From: Glandiceps talaboti
Lineage: Eukaryota; Hemichordata; Enteropneusta; Spengelidae
Length of the DNA stretch: 64,000 bases
Direction of reading: 5' to 3'
Assembly: GCF_964340395.1 (NCBI RefSeq)
Contig: NC_135568.1
Span: 9,144,276 to 9,208,275, forward strand
Both the position numbers and the translations under genes were made by a program. The notes beneath the pieces are model-generated. The model was not told the DNA's origin. It made no database searches and saw only the letters and a program-made list of their open reading frames with translations. Shown here in pieces: positions 1 through 10,303 of the stretch (positions are counted from its first letter, which is position 1; each line of letters starts with the position of its first letter).

Positions 1-159
1 GTGAAACTGAAAGTGTATTGTTTATACTTTTAGAACTTGTGTGCCCCTCCCACTTTCACTTGACGGTGGAGTTTTCTCAACTCGTTGACCTGAAGTACCA
101 GAACATTGTGTAGACAATGTAGATGTATTTACGTCTTTTTTTTACCTCATTTTATATCT

Positions 160-520
160 TGTATTTGTTCAGTTCCTACTTTGTTTATGGGAATAACTTT
201 TACTCTCTGTAAATATAAGTTCAAATGAATACATTGTTTAAACTTTATTACACAACCAGGAACAGTTATATGTCGCTATTTGAGAATAATTTATACTATG
301 TAGAAGCTTTAAGTTCAAATATATAAATTATTTATTTCACAACCAGGAAATGTATGTCCTTATTTGGGGATAACGTTTGCTCCATCTAAGTTGTAAGTTC
401 AAATATATGAATTATTTATTTAAAGCCAGGAAAAGTTATGTCCTTATTTGAAATTGTGGATACCTTTTAAAAGTCCAAATATATTAAATTATTTATTTTA
501 AAACCAGGTAAAGTTATACA
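160..520. repeat. degenerate tandem repeat, about 80-90 bp period
   Basis: Four to five diverged units repeat the phrases AAGTTCAAATATAT, ATTATTTATTT, an ACCAGGAAAAGTTAT-like block and GTCCTTATTTG. Starts of the AAGTTCAAAT block are near 216, 309, 392 and 469. No coding potential is visible. The first 160 bases of the window hold nothing I can assign. Confidence 0.6.
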
Positions 521-731
521 ATATTTTTATTGTTGAATCTAATTGATTCTGGAATTTTAAGATCAGAAATGATAATTGAAAAACAAACTGGTAATACCAG
601 TAAACAATCATGATTATTTTTGACAATTATAGTTTTTAATAAAATATTCTGAATTAGGAAATCAAATATTTTGAAATATTAGGAAATAAAAGAATTTTGA
701 TTTAATTATTTTTAAAAGTATTAATTAAACC

Positions 732-1068
732 AAATGGATGAAGATTGGGTATTTATTTTGCATTTTTTTCAATTTTTATCATGGATCCTACTTGAAAAAT
801 CAATGTGAAACAACATTGACCTAGTCTGTCTTTGTAACTGTATACATTACAAATGATTAATAAATGTATGTGTAAAATCTTTGTAATTATGTACATACAA
901 TTACAAACTTTTTTACACATTTTTTATAGCTTTCTTTTGCAATGTATTGAGTTACACACAATGACTTGGGTTTATTCACATTGATTTTTCAAGTAGGAAG
1001 CCATGATAAAATAATTCTATAAATTAAAATCAAAAATAAATATCCATTCCTCATCCATATGGCCACTT
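732..1068. mobile_element. foldback (palindromic) MITE family, copy A, complete
   Basis: The left half reads in from GGATGAAGATTGGGTATTTA and the right half is its reverse complement, ending CATCCATATGGCCACTT. The whole 337 bp can fold into one long hairpin centred near 895-900 (GTACATACAATTAC). Conserved blocks are TACTTGAAAAATCAATGTG and TTTTTCAAGTAGGAAGCC, which are inverted copies of each other. The left tip is slightly eroded compared with copy B. At least seven more copies lie in this window. There is no transposase, so it is a non-autonomous element. Confidence 0.85.
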
Positions 1069-1606
1069 CAAAACTGGAGAATTTTGAAGAACTTTGATTG
1101 TCTGGGAATTATCTTGAGGTGCATTCATTAGGTATACTTTAAAGTCTTGAATGAAATTGAAGTCTTGTGAAAATTAAATTATTTAAAAATAATATATTTC
1201 TCATTTTATTTGGAAGCTTGGAGCAATTGTCATTCTAAGCACATTGATGGCTTTTACTTGATTGACAGGTTACTTGGTGACTACAAAATAAGTGTTGATA
1301 TAAAACATGATATCTTATTGATATGTAGGGTTAATTTCAGAAAAAGTGCAAAGTACATAACGTGTGCACGAATCTAACCTATCATTTCAGTCTATCTAAT
1401 TTCATCACCATATCGCTATTATGACTTGAGTTCAGTACAAAGTACATAACATGTGTGTATGACTAACTGATTATTTCCATTTCCTAGAATTGATCTATCA
1501 CTAAAATATTACATGACTGAAATCAATCCAGTGTGTGAAATAAACGTATTATTAAAAAATTCAAATATATGTAAATTTCAACTGAAAAAAAAATGATGTA
1601 GGTTTC

Positions 1607-1638
<32 letters not shown>

Positions 1639-2136
1639 TGTTGTTAGTCATCTGGTCATGACCCGGATCTGTACTCAGAATGTCACAGAACAAAAGCCAA
1701 GGATGACAGTTATAACCTCTGGTGCCATGGATGACAATACCTCGGGCAAGCCCTGGACACTGTCTTTTGTGACCTGTGGAATTGCCCAAGGGTCTAGCAG
1801 ATAGACTACAGCATTGTGTGATAATTTCAAGACCTATTTGGCATCATGTAAAATGAAAATATTTGTATAGATTTCAATAAAAAATATGAAGTTGAAAATA
1901 TATATACAATGGTTTGCCTTGTTAAAGAACACAAAGTGAGTGAAAAAAATAGTTTTCAACAAATGAAAATTGTTTTCAAAATAAATGGGAGGTGTGTGTA
2001 TGGGGGTGGGCAGGGTGGGGGTAGGGGTGTCTCAGATACTGTAAAGCACTTCATAAGGCTCATTCTGATTGGTTAGAAAACATCGGAAACAAGCACATCG
2101 GTTGGCTGTGTTTGGTTGTTCATGAGTGGTAACTTA
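1069..2136. other. unassigned stretch with a poly-A run
   Basis: AT-rich sequence with no recognised gene. It contains a homopolymer of about 26 A at 1608-1633. Next to it, 1634-1800 is somewhat more GC-rich and non-repetitive, and reads on the minus strand as an 88-codon frame ending in poly-Phe from the homopolymer. I do not recognise the protein. A G-rich stretch lies at 1985-2030. Confidence 0.5.
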
Positions 2137-2351
2137 TATATGTGTGTATATATGTATGTGTGTGTATGTATGTATGTATGTATGTATCATGTATGTATGT
2201 ATGTATGTATGTATGTATGTATGTATGTATGTATGTATGTATGTATGTATGTATGTATGTATGCATGCATGCATGCATGCATGCATGCATGCATGCATGC
2301 ATGCATGTATGTATGTATGTATGTATGTATGTATGTATGTATGTATGTATG
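2137..2351. repeat. (ATGT)n microsatellite with an internal (ATGC)n block
   Basis: ATGT repeats run from about 2150 to 2351. A pure ATGC block at about 2261-2306 divides the array into two ATGT flanks. The ATGC block is self-complementary and the ATGT part is not. Long open frames of Cys-Met-Tyr-Val or His-Thr-Tyr-Ile in all frames here are translation artefacts. Confidence 0.97.
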
Positions 2352-2778
2352 TTTTGCAATCATAGACAACCTTGTAATAGCTCATATGGCCCAGTGTGTC
2401 TACAGGTGTTGTCGAAATTTGATTAATTTCTGTTGATTATAAACCATAGTTCAAATCATATTTATAATTTGTAAATACCATGTTTGAATTTTGCAATCAA
2501 CTAAATGCTGGTTATATGTATGCCTTCTGTAAGTAGAATAGAACACATCAGGTGTCATTTTATCTACAACAAAAATTACACCCCCAAACTCTATCTCACC
2601 TCATGCCCCCTTATTAATAGTTAACATCTTATGGATTATGATAGCAAAGTTTCTATAACTATAATGAAGAAAATGAAGGGAAGTTAAACATCTTAATATT
2701 ACGACAGTACAAATTTACATTTTGTATTCACAATGGGATGATGTGGTGTACCTCATTCTTTTCGAATGACTGCATGCA

Positions 2779-2783
<5 letters not shown>

Positions 2784-2820
<37 letters not shown>
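2784..2820. repeat. (GATT)n microsatellite
   Basis: Nine near-perfect GATT units. Confidence 0.95.
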
Positions 2821-4129
2821 CAAAAGTGAATCAATGATGACCTTGCAGTATTTTGTTAGTCCTGTAATCTCTATGAGTGTTACATGTACCTAGACTGGTG
2901 TGTGTCTGTGTGTCTGTGTGTGTACTTGTATAGGTGTACATGGTTCAAATTTGGACTGCAATGACCATTCAATTTTCATTTGGGATCACCCAATTGAATT
3001 TATATGGCTCTTTTTATTAAATCCTTCTTACTGGATAAACTGAGGTAGAAGTTCAAATTTAGTTCAAAAAATTGAGAAGTAGTGTCAATTCATGACCACG
3101 AAGTGTACATTTTGTAAATTATTCATTGGTAATATGTGTATAGTAATTGGAATAATCAAATGTGGAAAGGAGAATAGTTGGAAATATTGGTAAAAAGATC
3201 ACATGTTAACTTATTTTGAATAAATTGACTTTTTAACCCATGTTTGTGGTGTGTGTGTATTTGGGGTGAGAGGGGTTGGGGGGTTGGGATGCTCGTTATA
3301 TGGTGACATATATGTAGCAAAGTGTTATTTCTAATAGGTTTGTGTGGTATATTAATAATAATTGATAAATTCATTGGATATTTCCATTACAAAACTGATA
3401 CATTGCAACATGATCATTTCCCTGTGTTAGTTTCAGAAGTACATTTTTGTACATGTAACAGCAGTTTTCAATTTATTTAAAGCAATGACCAAATGTTGAA
3501 AATTCACAACCATTCCTTGGGCACCCCCACCCCTACCCACACCCCCACCCTCACCTCTTGAGTTAGTTACTTTGGTAGTAGATGATTACATGATTTCACC
3601 CAAGTCATCTTGCCCTACATGTGGATGAGGGAATTCTCAGGAAATCATGACACAGCATCTATTTCAGCTACAAAATGTACTCCCTCCATCCCCTCAAGCT
3701 CAAACATCAAATCCACAAGTGTAAATTTTACCAAGTTTGCCTAGAACTTTCTTATCATCAGAAATCTCTAACGTTAAAAAAAACACACCTCAGAGAATTT
3801 GACCCTTAGTTAAGTGTGTACTCCTGTATGCATATCATGAATGACCTAACACTAAATCAAGTTGATGTTTCATTTGAATAAACTGTATGTGTAGTTTACA
3901 AAGTCGGCTTTTCTTGTCGTTCTTTATTGTGGTCTGACCTACTCTGTGACATTTTGTTCACTGAATAGCCTGTAGAGACGTACAATGTATAACTTCCTGC
4001 TTACAACAATGGAATGCAAAAAACCACAATATGTACAGAGAGTGATCTGTAGACAAAAAGACCCCCAGAAAACCATTAATAGGAAAATGATGACTTGTGC
4101 ATACACATACAGTTCAGTATCACGAACTC
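2821..4129. other. unassigned stretch
   Basis: No gene or family recognised. It contains a short TG-rich tract at 2898-2925, a TG/GGGG-rich tract at 3243-3290 and C-rich runs at 3523-3552. The octamer TACATGTA occurs at 2881. Confidence 0.5.
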
Positions 4130-5070
4130 AAAATTAGCAGTAGTACAGAATTTAGAGACTACTAAACATTGTATCTAGACTACCAAATTAGTAGTAGTAC
4201 AGAACACATAGACTACTAAACATTGTATCTAGACTACCAAATTAGTAGTAGTACAGAACACATAGACTACTAAACATTGTATCTAGACTACCAAATTAGC
4301 AGTAGTCCAGGGCACATAGACTACTAAACATTGTATCTAGACTACCAAATTAACAGTAGTACAGGACACATAGACTACTAAACATTGTATCTAGACTACC
4401 AAATTAGCAGTAGTCCAGGACACACAGACTACTAAACATTGTATCTAGACTACCAAATTAACAGTAGTACAGGACACATAGACTACTAAACATTGTATCT
4501 AGACTACCAAATTAGTAGTAGTACAGAACACATAGACTACTAAACATTGTATCTAGACTACCAAATTAGCAGTAGTCCAGGACACACAGACTACTAAACA
4601 TTGTATCTAGACTACCAAATTAACAGTAGTACAGGACACATAGACTACTAAACATTGTATCTAGACTACCAAATTAGCAGTAGTACAGGACACATAGACT
4701 ACTAAACATTGTATCTAGACTACCAAGTTAGTAGTAGTCCAGGACACATAGACTACTAAACATTGTATCTAGACTACCAAATTAGTAGTAGTACAGGACA
4801 CATAGACTACTAAACATTGTATCTAGACTACCAAATTAGCAGTAGTCCAGGACACATAGACTACTAAACATTGTATCTAGACTACCAAATTAGCAGTAGT
4901 CCAGGACACATAGACTACTAAACATTGTATCTAGACTACCAAATTAGCAGTAGTACAGGGCACATAGACTACTAAACATTGTATCTAGACTACCAAATTA
5001 GCAGTACCGGGGGTAGTCCAGGACACATAGACAACTAAACATTGTATCTAGACTTAGCAGTAGTCCTGGC
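4130..5070. repeat. 54-bp satellite/minisatellite array, about 17 copies
   Basis: The block GACTACTAAACATTGTATCT starts at 4157, 4211, 4265, 4319, 4373, 4427, 4481, 4535, 4589, 4643, 4697, 4751, 4805, 4859, 4913 and 4967, exactly every 54 bp. A last copy near 5030 is displaced by a 9-bp insertion (ACCGGGGGT). Nearly every unit carries a TCTAGA site. Variation concentrates in the GTAGTAGTACAGAACACATA portion, where units alternate between AGTAGTAC/AGCAGTCC and AACACA/GGACACA. Units within the array are more than 90% alike, so recent homogenisation is likely. There are no spacers, so it is not a CRISPR-like array. Confidence 0.97.
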
Positions 5071-5339
5071 AGGGCTCAGGAACTGTAAAACATTGTGTGT
5101 AGGCTACCACATTTTATAGGTGGTAGTCGGACCAATGGAAATCAACAGGACACTGTAGCTCACAGAAACAGTTCATTTAGCTAAATCTAACCACCAAGTA
5201 TTATGTAGTTTAATAAAAGTGATGATGATCTTTACATGTATAGTGATTCAAGTGACATTTCAGTAGCTTTTGTGGTATTTGAAACTTTGCCAGGACATAT
5301 CACAACTCATACTGTATAACTTGGAATTGTAATTGAATG
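5071..5339. other. degenerate array edge and unassigned sequence
   Basis: The first 80 bases look like decayed 54-bp units (ACATTGTGTGTAGGCTACCA near 5080-5100). Nothing else is recognised. Confidence 0.4.
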
Positions 5340-6150
5340 AATGAATGTCACACCTACTACAGTTGGCATTTGATCAATGCTATGATAGTTACCCTCAGGC
5401 ACTTTCCAGGCATCCCGATCAGTTATGGTTCATTGCTCCACGCCCTCATTCTGTGGTAACCTCAAGTACTTTGCTGAAGTCCCATCAATTACAACATACC
5501 AGGTTATAACTGTACCCAGGTATTCCTCCTCAGTCCCCACACCCACCCCCACCCCCACTCCCACCCTCAGGCAGTATACTTGAATTATGGTTGAATGTCA
5601 GATCCAATCCATCTTCACTTTAACACTGTATGGCACTTTGATGGATCCCCTTATCAATAACGATACATGAACAGCCCACGCCATTGTTTCAGTCCCTCCT
5701 TATCCCATCCTTAGGCATTTTACTGGAATCCACACCAGTTATGTTTGATCTGTTCCATCATCCTACACTCCACCTTTAGGCAGTGTGCTGCTGGAGTCTC
5801 TCCCTATCAATTTAGGGTTGAATTTAACACCCTACTCCTCTTTTGAAACCCTCATCCCACCTCAGGCAGTTTCATTGAGTCCTTGTCAATTGTGGTTTTA
5901 ATACTGTACCCAACCCCTCTACACCTCAATGCCAACCCCCACCCTATCATTTCCCAAGGCAGTTTACCAGAGTTTAACCCACCAATTATGTTAAAACGCT
6001 ACCCTATTCCTTTAATTAAACCAAAGCAGTTTACCAGAGTCTTCATCAATCATAATTGAACACCAAGCCTTCACCTCCCACTTAGGTAGTTTATTTAAAT
6101 CTCACCTGATCCGAACCTCCCAACCTCCAGCAGTTTACTTGAGTCCCTAC
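5340..6150. repeat. strongly degenerate 75-100 bp tandem repeat, C-rich
   Basis: Recurrent phrases of the type CAGGCAGTTTACTGGAGTCC, ATCAATTATGGTTGAA and TACCCAACCCCACCC recur roughly every 75-100 bp (for example near 5395, 5565, 5710, 5770, 5865, 5957, 6022, 6090 and 6128). Units are too diverged to give an exact period by eye. The strand is markedly C-over-G biased. Confidence 0.45.
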
Positions 6151-6496
6151 CCATGTGAGAACTCTACATGTACATGTATAACCCAATCTCACGACTACAC
6201 CCCACTGTCAAACACATTTGACGTACATACATGATGTAGTATATAAATTACCCATCACCAATATGGTATATTTTGATCAGAATACCTTTCTTCTCTAACC
6301 AGACTTATAATAGTATAATGACAGAAAGAATATACTAAAAATAATACAAAAATACATGTACACTTTAAAAGCAACTAAGATTCTATCTAACAATAATGGT
6401 ACAGAGAAAAGGAAACCAGATTAAAAATGAAATTTTCTCACCATAATGGAAAGGAAACCAAAGGATGTACATGTATGTAGGAAGCATAGATTTTAG

Positions 6497-6678
6497 TAGA
6501 CTGTCGACAGTCGCTCGTGCCTTTTTTTCCTATGTTTTATCTAAACTCCGATCCGGCGCAACACTAGTATAATTGATATCGAGGGCTGAAGGTCAGTTTG
6601 CGATTAGACTAGTGTTGCGCCGGATCGGAGTTTATATAAAACGTAGGAAAAAAGGCACGAGCGACTGTCGACAGTCTA
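6497..6678. mobile_element. 182-bp inverted-repeat element with perfect 9-bp target-site duplication
   Basis: The two arms are about 70 bp and nearly perfect: the left runs from TAGACTGTCGACAGTCGCTC to AACACTAGT and the right returns ACTAGTGTTGCGCCGGATCG to GACTGTCGACAGTCTA. The loop of about 40 bp is unique. Each tip is itself a 14-bp palindrome, GACTGTCGACAGTC. The flanks are AGATTTTAG at 6488-6496 and AGATTTTAG at 6679-6687, a perfect 9-bp direct duplication. There is no coding capacity beyond an accidental frame. A 9-bp duplication fits Mutator-like elements best, but that assignment is inference. Confidence 0.92.
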
Positions 6679-6734
6679 AGATTTTAGCTGTGTTGCTCAC
6701 TACAGGTGAAATACCAATTTATAAGTATATTGAT

Positions 6735-6800
6735 AGGCTAGGCAGAATCAGAATCCGAATTACTTTATTCATCTCACATTACAATTGTATATTGTATTTA
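6735..6800. other. possible LINE 3' tail remnant (minus strand)
   Basis: Read on the minus strand, GATGAATAAAGTAATTCGG is followed by GATTCTGATTCTG. This resembles the A-rich end plus short repeated tail of some non-LTR retrotransposons. It is too short to classify and could be chance. Confidence 0.2.
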
Positions 6801-7039
6801 GAAAGAATTTAGGGTTTTACATGTATAATGTGAGAATCAAGTCATAGCCAACTTATAGTATAGTATAGTATATTTGACTTGAAATTACTTGTTAAATAAC
6901 ATAATCTATGGTCAAGGATATACTAAAATATATCTAACTACAAAACATGTAAACAATAGTAAACTAACTAAGTGTACAATTTATTAAATGTAACTTTTCA
7001 TAGTTTATTTGCATGAAATATTTTGCTAACAATATAAAC

Positions 7040-7106
7040 AATTCATATGTATGTGTGTGTATATATATGTATATATATATACACATACATATGTATATAT
7101 ATATAC

Positions 7107-7170
<64 letters not shown>

Positions 7171-7172
7171 TT

Positions 7173-7221
<49 letters not shown>

Positions 7222-7260
7222 TTTGTATATATGGTATATGTATATATGTACATATATATT
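7040..7260. repeat. (AT)n / (ATGT)n microsatellite with two identical interruptions
   Basis: Long runs of alternating TA are broken twice by the same interruption, ACATTTTGTAT, near 7167 and 7219. The runs are self-complementary and could extrude as cruciforms. Further AT-rich decay continues to about 7360. Confidence 0.95.
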
Positions 7261-7360
7261 ATATATTTTAATGCATTTATTATATATGTATATATTGTAT
7301 ATTTAAAATTTATATTTTATATATTATAAATATACATGTATATTATATATTGCTTATATA

Positions 7361-7605
7361 TTTGTACTGTAAGTGTACATGTATGTCAGTACATTGATAA
7401 ATGAACTTAAGTGTTACATTTAAAATGATACATTGTATGTGCTATGTGTGAACTTGAACTTAGAAGGGTATCATCATTATCAAAGTTATTATGTTAATTT
7501 ATGTTAATTTTTTGTTAATTGTCATGTTTACTGTTAGCTATATTTATCAATGATGCATTAAATTTTGTTTTGTTGTATAGAATATTTTATTGTCATGTTC
7601 CTTTG
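7361..7605. other. unassigned AT-rich stretch
   Basis: Nothing recognised apart from short ATGTTAATTT duplications at 7493-7520. Confidence 0.4.
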
Positions 7606-7965
7606 TGTTTTGATAGAAGACATTCCCCTTCCCCCTCCGCCCCCTCACATAAAAATCTGTTTGTTCACATCTCCCTCTCCATTGATCGAAGCCAGCAATT
7701 CTGATCTGAGGTCCCTTTACTAGCAACCCCATCAAATTGATGTACCTCAATTTGCTAGCTTCAGCTATCAATGGGGAGCCAGCAAATTGAGGTCCCTTTG
7801 TTTACATCTCCCTCCCCATTGACAAAACCCAGCAGTTTTAAGAACTCTTTGTTCACATCTCCCTCCCCCTGCAGAGCCACTGAATTGTGGCCCCTTTAAT
7901 TTTTCATTTGTTTACATCTCTCCCCATTGATAGAACCCGCAAATTGAGGTCCCTTTGTTAGAACT
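7606..7965. repeat. degenerate pyrimidine-rich tandem repeat
   Basis: Four to five diverged units contain TTTGTTCACATCTCCCTCCC, CATTGATAGAACC, AGCAAATTGAGG and TCCCTTTG. Unit length varies, roughly 60-90 bp. No protein is supported. Confidence 0.6.
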
Positions 7966-8559
7966 TACATAAGACCTGGACTCCCCTTTACTGTTAAGGA
8001 AGAGTACATGAAGGGTTAAAGATGAGACTAAATTTCATTAATTTCAAATATTTCATTCCTGACAAATACCCAGGATGATGACATTCCTTTGTTCTCATGG
8101 CAACATGTGGAAATGATAAAAATAGTCGTTTAAAGTATTAAGGTCGTGGCTGTAATCTACGGTTCAAATTTCTATTTAAACTTTAATCTTGTTCTTTACT
8201 TACAGTGTATTGTACACCACTCCTGTATAATTATAAGTATTTATAGATACATGTATCATGAACTGTGACCATATCAATGGAACACCAGATATGGACAGAT
8301 TAATTTTTTGATGTGTTTCTCTAATCTGGTGAAAGTCTGATCAAGGAATATGGCTAGATTGGGTGAATGGTTACTTAGAGTGGCTGGCTTGGAATCTGCA
8401 GGTTGAAAGTTCGAATCCTGTTGTTGCCATTTGTTTCTGAATGGCTAAAGTCCTTCAGGGGCAAGATTTGAACCACGATTGTGCCTCAGTCAACCCAGCT
8501 GTATAATTGGGGACCTGGTAGGATAGAGGTTGCAATGTGAATGCTTTAATTCTATGCAC

Positions 8560-8568
8560 TTATAGAGG
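8560..8568. repeat. target-site duplication, left copy
   Basis: TTATAGAGG immediately before the 96-bp insertion, repeated at 8665-8673. The uninterrupted SINE at 20388-20690 has this word only once at the corresponding place (about 20580). Confidence 0.9.
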
Positions 8569-8664
8569 CATCGTCGCAAACCATGGTCTGTTTTACGGCA
8601 ACGTTCATAACGAGCCTTCCACGAAATGTAGTGGTAGAAATAACAACTCTGGTTTGCACGAATG
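8569..8664. mobile_element. 96-bp nested inverted-repeat element inside the SINE
   Basis: It begins CATCGTCGCAAACCA and ends TGGTTTGCACGAATG. The ends are imperfect inverted repeats of about 15 bp. It is flanked by a perfect 9-bp duplication, TTATAGAGG. The internal block TGTTTTACGGCAACGTTC is conserved in a second copy at 11216-11319. It is too short to encode anything and must have been moved by a transposase supplied elsewhere. The 9-bp duplication suggests a Mutator-like or similar superfamily (inference). Confidence 0.9.
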
Positions 8665-8673
8665 TTATAGAGG
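8665..8673. repeat. target-site duplication, right copy
   Basis: TTATAGAGG directly after the insertion, matching 8560-8568. Confidence 0.9.
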
Positions 8674-8911
8674 CTGCAATGGATTGTATGCTCCCCAGGG
8701 AGTTGAAGAAGTAAAGAGCCATTGTGACGCTATTGATCCGTGACAGGGGTAATAAATGTGAGTGCCTTGAGCTCTGAGGAGAAAAGACACGTTATAAATT
8801 AACATCATTATTATTATTGTTATTCATCTTTACTTCCTGAGGCAAGTAACTGTCAGAATGAGAAAATCAAAAAAGAATTAATGATATATGAAAAAAAAAA
8901 ACAGTAAATAA

Positions 8912-9091
8912 TAGCCTACCTGTACCTGTAGACTTGATTGACTGATACTACTACACTATTTCAGCTCTCCTAAATGCCAGATATTTTGAATTTTCACTCA
9001 TCCTCCCAAATGAAAATTCAAAAAATTGAAAGGGCAGTTAGGATAGCTGAAATAGTGTAGTAGTATTTATTCACAGTCTACAGGTAGGCTA
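8912..9091. mobile_element. 180-bp foldback element
   Basis: The left arm (TAGCCTACCTGTA, then ACTACTACACTATTTCAGCT) is mirrored on the right (AGCTGAAATAGTGTAGTAGT, then TACAGGTAGGCTA). An inner pair, TGAATTTTCA and TGAAAATTCA, closes the hairpin. GTAAATAA lies directly outside the left tip (8904-8911) and one base outside the right tip (9093-9100), which looks like an 8-bp target duplication. Size and plan resemble the 182-bp element at 6497, but the sequences differ. Confidence 0.85.
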
Positions 9092-9194
9092 GGTAAATAA
9101 AGGAAATCTAACCATATTCGTACCTCTGATTTTACATAAATCAGATCAGTTTTTCTCATAAAGTGAACATTTCGATTTATTATAAAGACTCAAC

Positions 9195-9243
9195 CCCCTC
9201 CCCCCCCCCCAAAAAAAAAATAAAAAAAAAAAAATAAAAAAAT
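9195..9243. repeat. poly-C then A-rich homopolymer tract
   Basis: A run of C is followed by A runs broken by single T. Replication-slippage-prone low-complexity sequence. Confidence 0.9.
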
Positions 9244-9284
9244 TACAAGTTGTGTAATAATTGCTAATAATTTGCCAAAGCAGT

Positions 9285-9297
9285 TGAACTTTGACCC
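9285..9297 (-). promoter_or_regulatory. DR1-type nuclear-receptor motif
   Basis: Plus strand TGAACTTTGACCC, which is GGGTCAAAGTTCA on the minus strand: two half-sites separated by one base. RXR heterodimers, HNF4 and COUP-TF class receptors bind this arrangement. Function is not shown; it is a motif match only. Confidence 0.35.
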
Positions 9298-10089
9298 CAG
9301 TGAATAAATTAAAATAAAATTGTGTACATGTATGTGTACAGGTCCAATAATGAGATACTTTCAGTACCAGCCAACAGACTATCTTAAAAAAATCTTCTGG
9401 TAAGAAACAACATTTGTAAAATATGTTGCCTATCAATACACATACTCCATTCAAATACCATCTCGAAACAGTAAAATCTCATAGTGTATCGTCGCCATAG
9501 CAACAGGCAATAAATGATGATCAAAATAGATTACAGTGATGAGTCAGATGTCACCTTATCAGAGAGATAACAAGTGAGGTCATAGGTATTCCGGGGTAAC
9601 CTGTCGTTAAAATTCTATAAATTCATCGAAAAACTTGTTGATAAGTGTTTTATGTCAATTATAGTAATTTATAGCAGTTTGTTTGTCAAGGGGTAGTGAG
9701 TTGTACACTTCAGATAATTCTGTATAAAGATGCATAAATTCAAACAATATTGTCTTAAAGATATACGTAATATGAGACATATATATAAAAACGTTCTCAA
9801 TTGGTTCATGGACCAAATTTCTTTCCCTCTGTCACCTGAGCTATTAAAATTTGAGGATACAGAAATGAAATGTTGGTTGATGATTTTTTAGGAGTAGATA
9901 AACATTTGGCAACTGAACACATACATTGTTTTGTATATATGTCAAGCAATTAGTCCATGGCCATAGCAACAGTGAAATGTTGATACATATATTGCAAAAA
10001 TAACATCAATAGTTAGGCAAGTGGATAAATATTTGTAAAAAAAAATATAACACATGAAGTTTACAGTTGTGCTACAATGCCATTGGCGC

Positions 10090-10097
<8 letters not shown>
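9298..10097. other. unassigned stretch
   Basis: No gene, repeat family or RNA recognised. The phrase CCATAGCAACAG occurs twice (near 9493 and 9960). Confidence 0.45.
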
Positions 10098-10163
<66 letters not shown>

Positions 10164-10303
10164 ATATTGTATGTATGTATATATATATACATACATACAT
10201 ACATACATACACACATACATACACATACATACATACATACATACAGACAGACAGACAGACAGACACACACACACACACATACATACATACATACATATAT
10301 ATG
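10098..10303. repeat. compound microsatellite (GT)n, (ATAC)n, (CAGA)n
   Basis: GT runs from about 10098 to 10153, then ATGT and AT, then CATA units, then CAGA at 10244-10263, then CA and CATA. The orientation switches from GT/ATGT to CA/CATA inside the array, so it can form a partly self-complementary fold. Confidence 0.97.

Larger units (their letters stand above)
8350..8825 (+). mobile_element. tRNA-headed SINE, copy 1 (interrupted)
   Basis: The head carries RNA polymerase III promoter-like boxes: an A-box-like TTACTTAGAGTGGCTGG and a B box AGTTCGAATCC (GTTCGAATCC at 8409-8418). The body (CAACCCAGCTGTATAATTGG, GGATAGAGGTTGCAATGTGA, GGGAGTTGA-GAAGTA) is shared with the copy at 20388-20690. 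The 3' end is TGCCTTGAGCTCTGAGGAGA followed by ATTATTATT, an L2/CR1-like tail. The element is split by a 96-bp insertion at 8569-8664. tRNA-like heads and LINE-like tails are the standard SINE plan. I do not recognise the named family. Confidence 0.85.

Noticed and set aside
2116-2436. Overlapping Cys-Met-Tyr-Val and His-Thr-Tyr-Ile reading frames (also at 7013-7329, 10061-10377, 19767-20284, 20983-21276, 26724-27118, 36514-36750, 52448-53220 and 59770-60343)
   Set aside because: They are ATGT, GT, GA and CATA microsatellites read as codons; long frames appear on both strands and in several frames at once.
4130-5070. CRISPR-like appearance of the 54-bp array
   Set aside because: Units are directly adjacent with no unique spacers, and the genome is eukaryotic.
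8350-8425. Functional tRNA gene
   Set aside because: A and B boxes are present, but the cloverleaf pairing is not maintained and the sequence continues into a repeated SINE body.
8537-8743. Shared peptide Gly-Leu-Phe-Tyr-Gly-Asn-Val between this frame and 11202-11444
   Set aside because: It lies inside the 96/104-bp inverted-repeat element present at both places; the frame changes outside it.
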